A stretch of 5,907 bases of DNA from NCBI GenBank assembly GCA_934167135.1, contig CAKPKI010000098.1, positions 1 through 5,907 on the forward strand, written 5' to 3'. This DNA comes from an uncultured Clostridia bacterium (GTDB lineage: Bacteria; Bacillota; Clostridia; TANB77; CAG-508). Positions 5,144 through 5,907 of this stretch are shown in pieces. Both the position numbers and the translations under genes were made by a program. Under the pieces are notes generated by a model. The model was not told where the DNA came from. It was given only the letters and a program-made list of their open reading frames with translations, and ran no database searches. Numbering within the stretch: the first letter of the stretch is position 1; each line of letters starts with the position of its first letter.

Positions 5144-5907
5144 TTATTTGTTATTCAAAAAATATACTGTATTTACCGTAATTGATTTCGCTATCTTAAT
5201 TATATCTTCTTTTTTTACTTCATTGATTTTATTTATATATTGTTCTAAACTTGTTTTTATATTTTTCAACTCTTGTCCAAAGAAATATGTTATTTCTGTA
5301 TCTTGTTCATCATCAATGCTTTTTATACTAGATGTTATACCTTTTTTAGCATTTTCTATATCTTCTTCTGTAAATATTCCGTTTTTCATATCCTCCAATT
5401 GTTTTCTAATTATTTCCATTGTCTGTTCGTAATTTTTTATTTCTATTCCACATCTTATAAATATATTGCTTTTATATCTAATATAACTAGAACCAGCAGT
5501 ATATGCCAAACTTGCTTTTTCTCTTACTTCTTGGAACATTTTTGAATTTGCAGTTCCTCCTAATATTGCATTATATACTACTGTATCATATATTTGTTTT
5601 TCATTATCTAAATGTAAATCTAATCCTATTACTATTTTTCCTTGTGTTACATCCATTGCTTCTTTTATTTCTTTTTTTTCAACTTTTTCTTTGTTTTCTA
5701 TTTGATTTATTTTATAATTTGGATTTCTTTCTGATAATTTTTTTATATTTTCATTTTCCATTATTATTTGTTTTGTATTATTAACTTCCCCCGAAACAAA
5801 TATGTCTATTTTACAATCAGAAATCATCTTTTTATAATAATCATATAATTCTTTTGATGTGATTTTGCTTAAATCCTCTATATATCCATATTTGTACAAT
5901 CCATATG
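5144..5907 (-). CDS. ymfF: M16-family YmfF-like protein, C-terminal part, cut by window edge
   Basis: The frame is open to the right edge. Visible codons begin Tyr-Gly-Leu-Tyr-Lys-Tyr-Gly and continue for 253 residues to the stop. A TTG at 5897-5899 could look like a start, but it lies inside the conserved YGLYKYG block that in YmfF homologues sits mid-protein, so roughly the first 170 residues are missing here. The visible part is the end of the first M16 domain and the whole C-terminal domain. The typical segment GGTANSKMFQEVREKASLAY (about visible residues 116-135) is followed by a serine/tyrosine-rich strand and a helical region. YmfF proteins generally lack an intact HxxEH motif and act as partner of YmfH, but that region is outside the window. 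It is the upstream gene of the ymfFH operon, whose promoter is not visible. Confidence 0.88.
   Translation of the reverse strand, partial: YGLYKYGYIEDLSKITSKELYDYYKKMISDCKIDIFVSGEVNNTKQIIMENENIKKLSERNPNYKINQIENKEKVEKKEIKEAMDVTQGKIVIGLDLHLDNEKQIYDTVVYNAILGGTANSKMFQEVREKASLAYTAGSSYIRYKSNIFIRCGIEIKNYEQTMEIIRKQLEDMKNGIFTEEDIENAKKGITSSIKSIDDEQDTEITYFFGQELKNIKTSLEQYINKINEVKKEDIIKIAKSITVNTVYFLNNK

Noticed and set aside
4449..5784. Plus-strand frames at 4449-4637, 5148-5432, 5273-5545 and 5503-5784
   Set aside because: All are antisense to ymfH or ymfF, rich in Phe, Leu, Ile and Tyr as expected from complements of Lys/Glu-rich genes, and lack ribosome binding sites.

Overview
The window is strongly AT-rich DNA with clean Shine-Dalgarno sites, sigma-A-type promoters, tRNAs that encode their CCA ends, a Spo0E-like gene and a YmfF/YmfH peptidase pair. 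Together these point to a low-GC, spore-forming Firmicute, most likely a member of the Clostridia. The species cannot be told from the sequence.

Layout from left to right. Positions 1-700 (minus strand) hold the N-terminal part of a secreted thioester-domain surface adhesin that runs off the left edge. A divergent control region of about 110 bases, with a good minus-strand promoter and a TTCCGAA/TTCGGAA inverted repeat, separates it from a plus-strand D,D-carboxypeptidase (813-2054). Next comes a two-gene tRNA operon, tRNA-Gly(GCC) and tRNA-Cys(GCA), with its own promoter and an intrinsic terminator whose T-run lies in the last codons of the convergent gene tsaC (2398-3003, minus), the threonylcarbamoyl-AMP synthase of tRNA t6A synthesis. 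Positions 3057-3471 have no convincing protein gene but are rich in structure: a plus-strand promoter, a perfect 17-bp palindrome, a long stem and a strong GCAA-loop terminator. This is a candidate small RNA. A 50-residue Spo0E-family phosphatase gene follows (3472-3624, minus), with its own promoter and a Spo0A-box-like site upstream. The right end holds a minus-strand operon of two M16 metallopeptidase-family genes, ymfF (3' part only, running off the right edge) then ymfH.

The genes fall into modules rather than one pathway: cell surface and wall (adhesin, carboxypeptidase), translation (two tRNAs, TsaC, and YmfF/YmfH, whose relatives are annotated as linked to EF-P modification), and sporulation control (Spo0E-like). 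I see no transposase, CRISPR array, phage gene or clear new defence system. The least explained parts are the structured plus-strand segment at 3144-3475, the Spo0A-box/Spo0E arrangement, the operator-like repeat between the two surface genes, and the C55 T-loops shared by both tRNAs.
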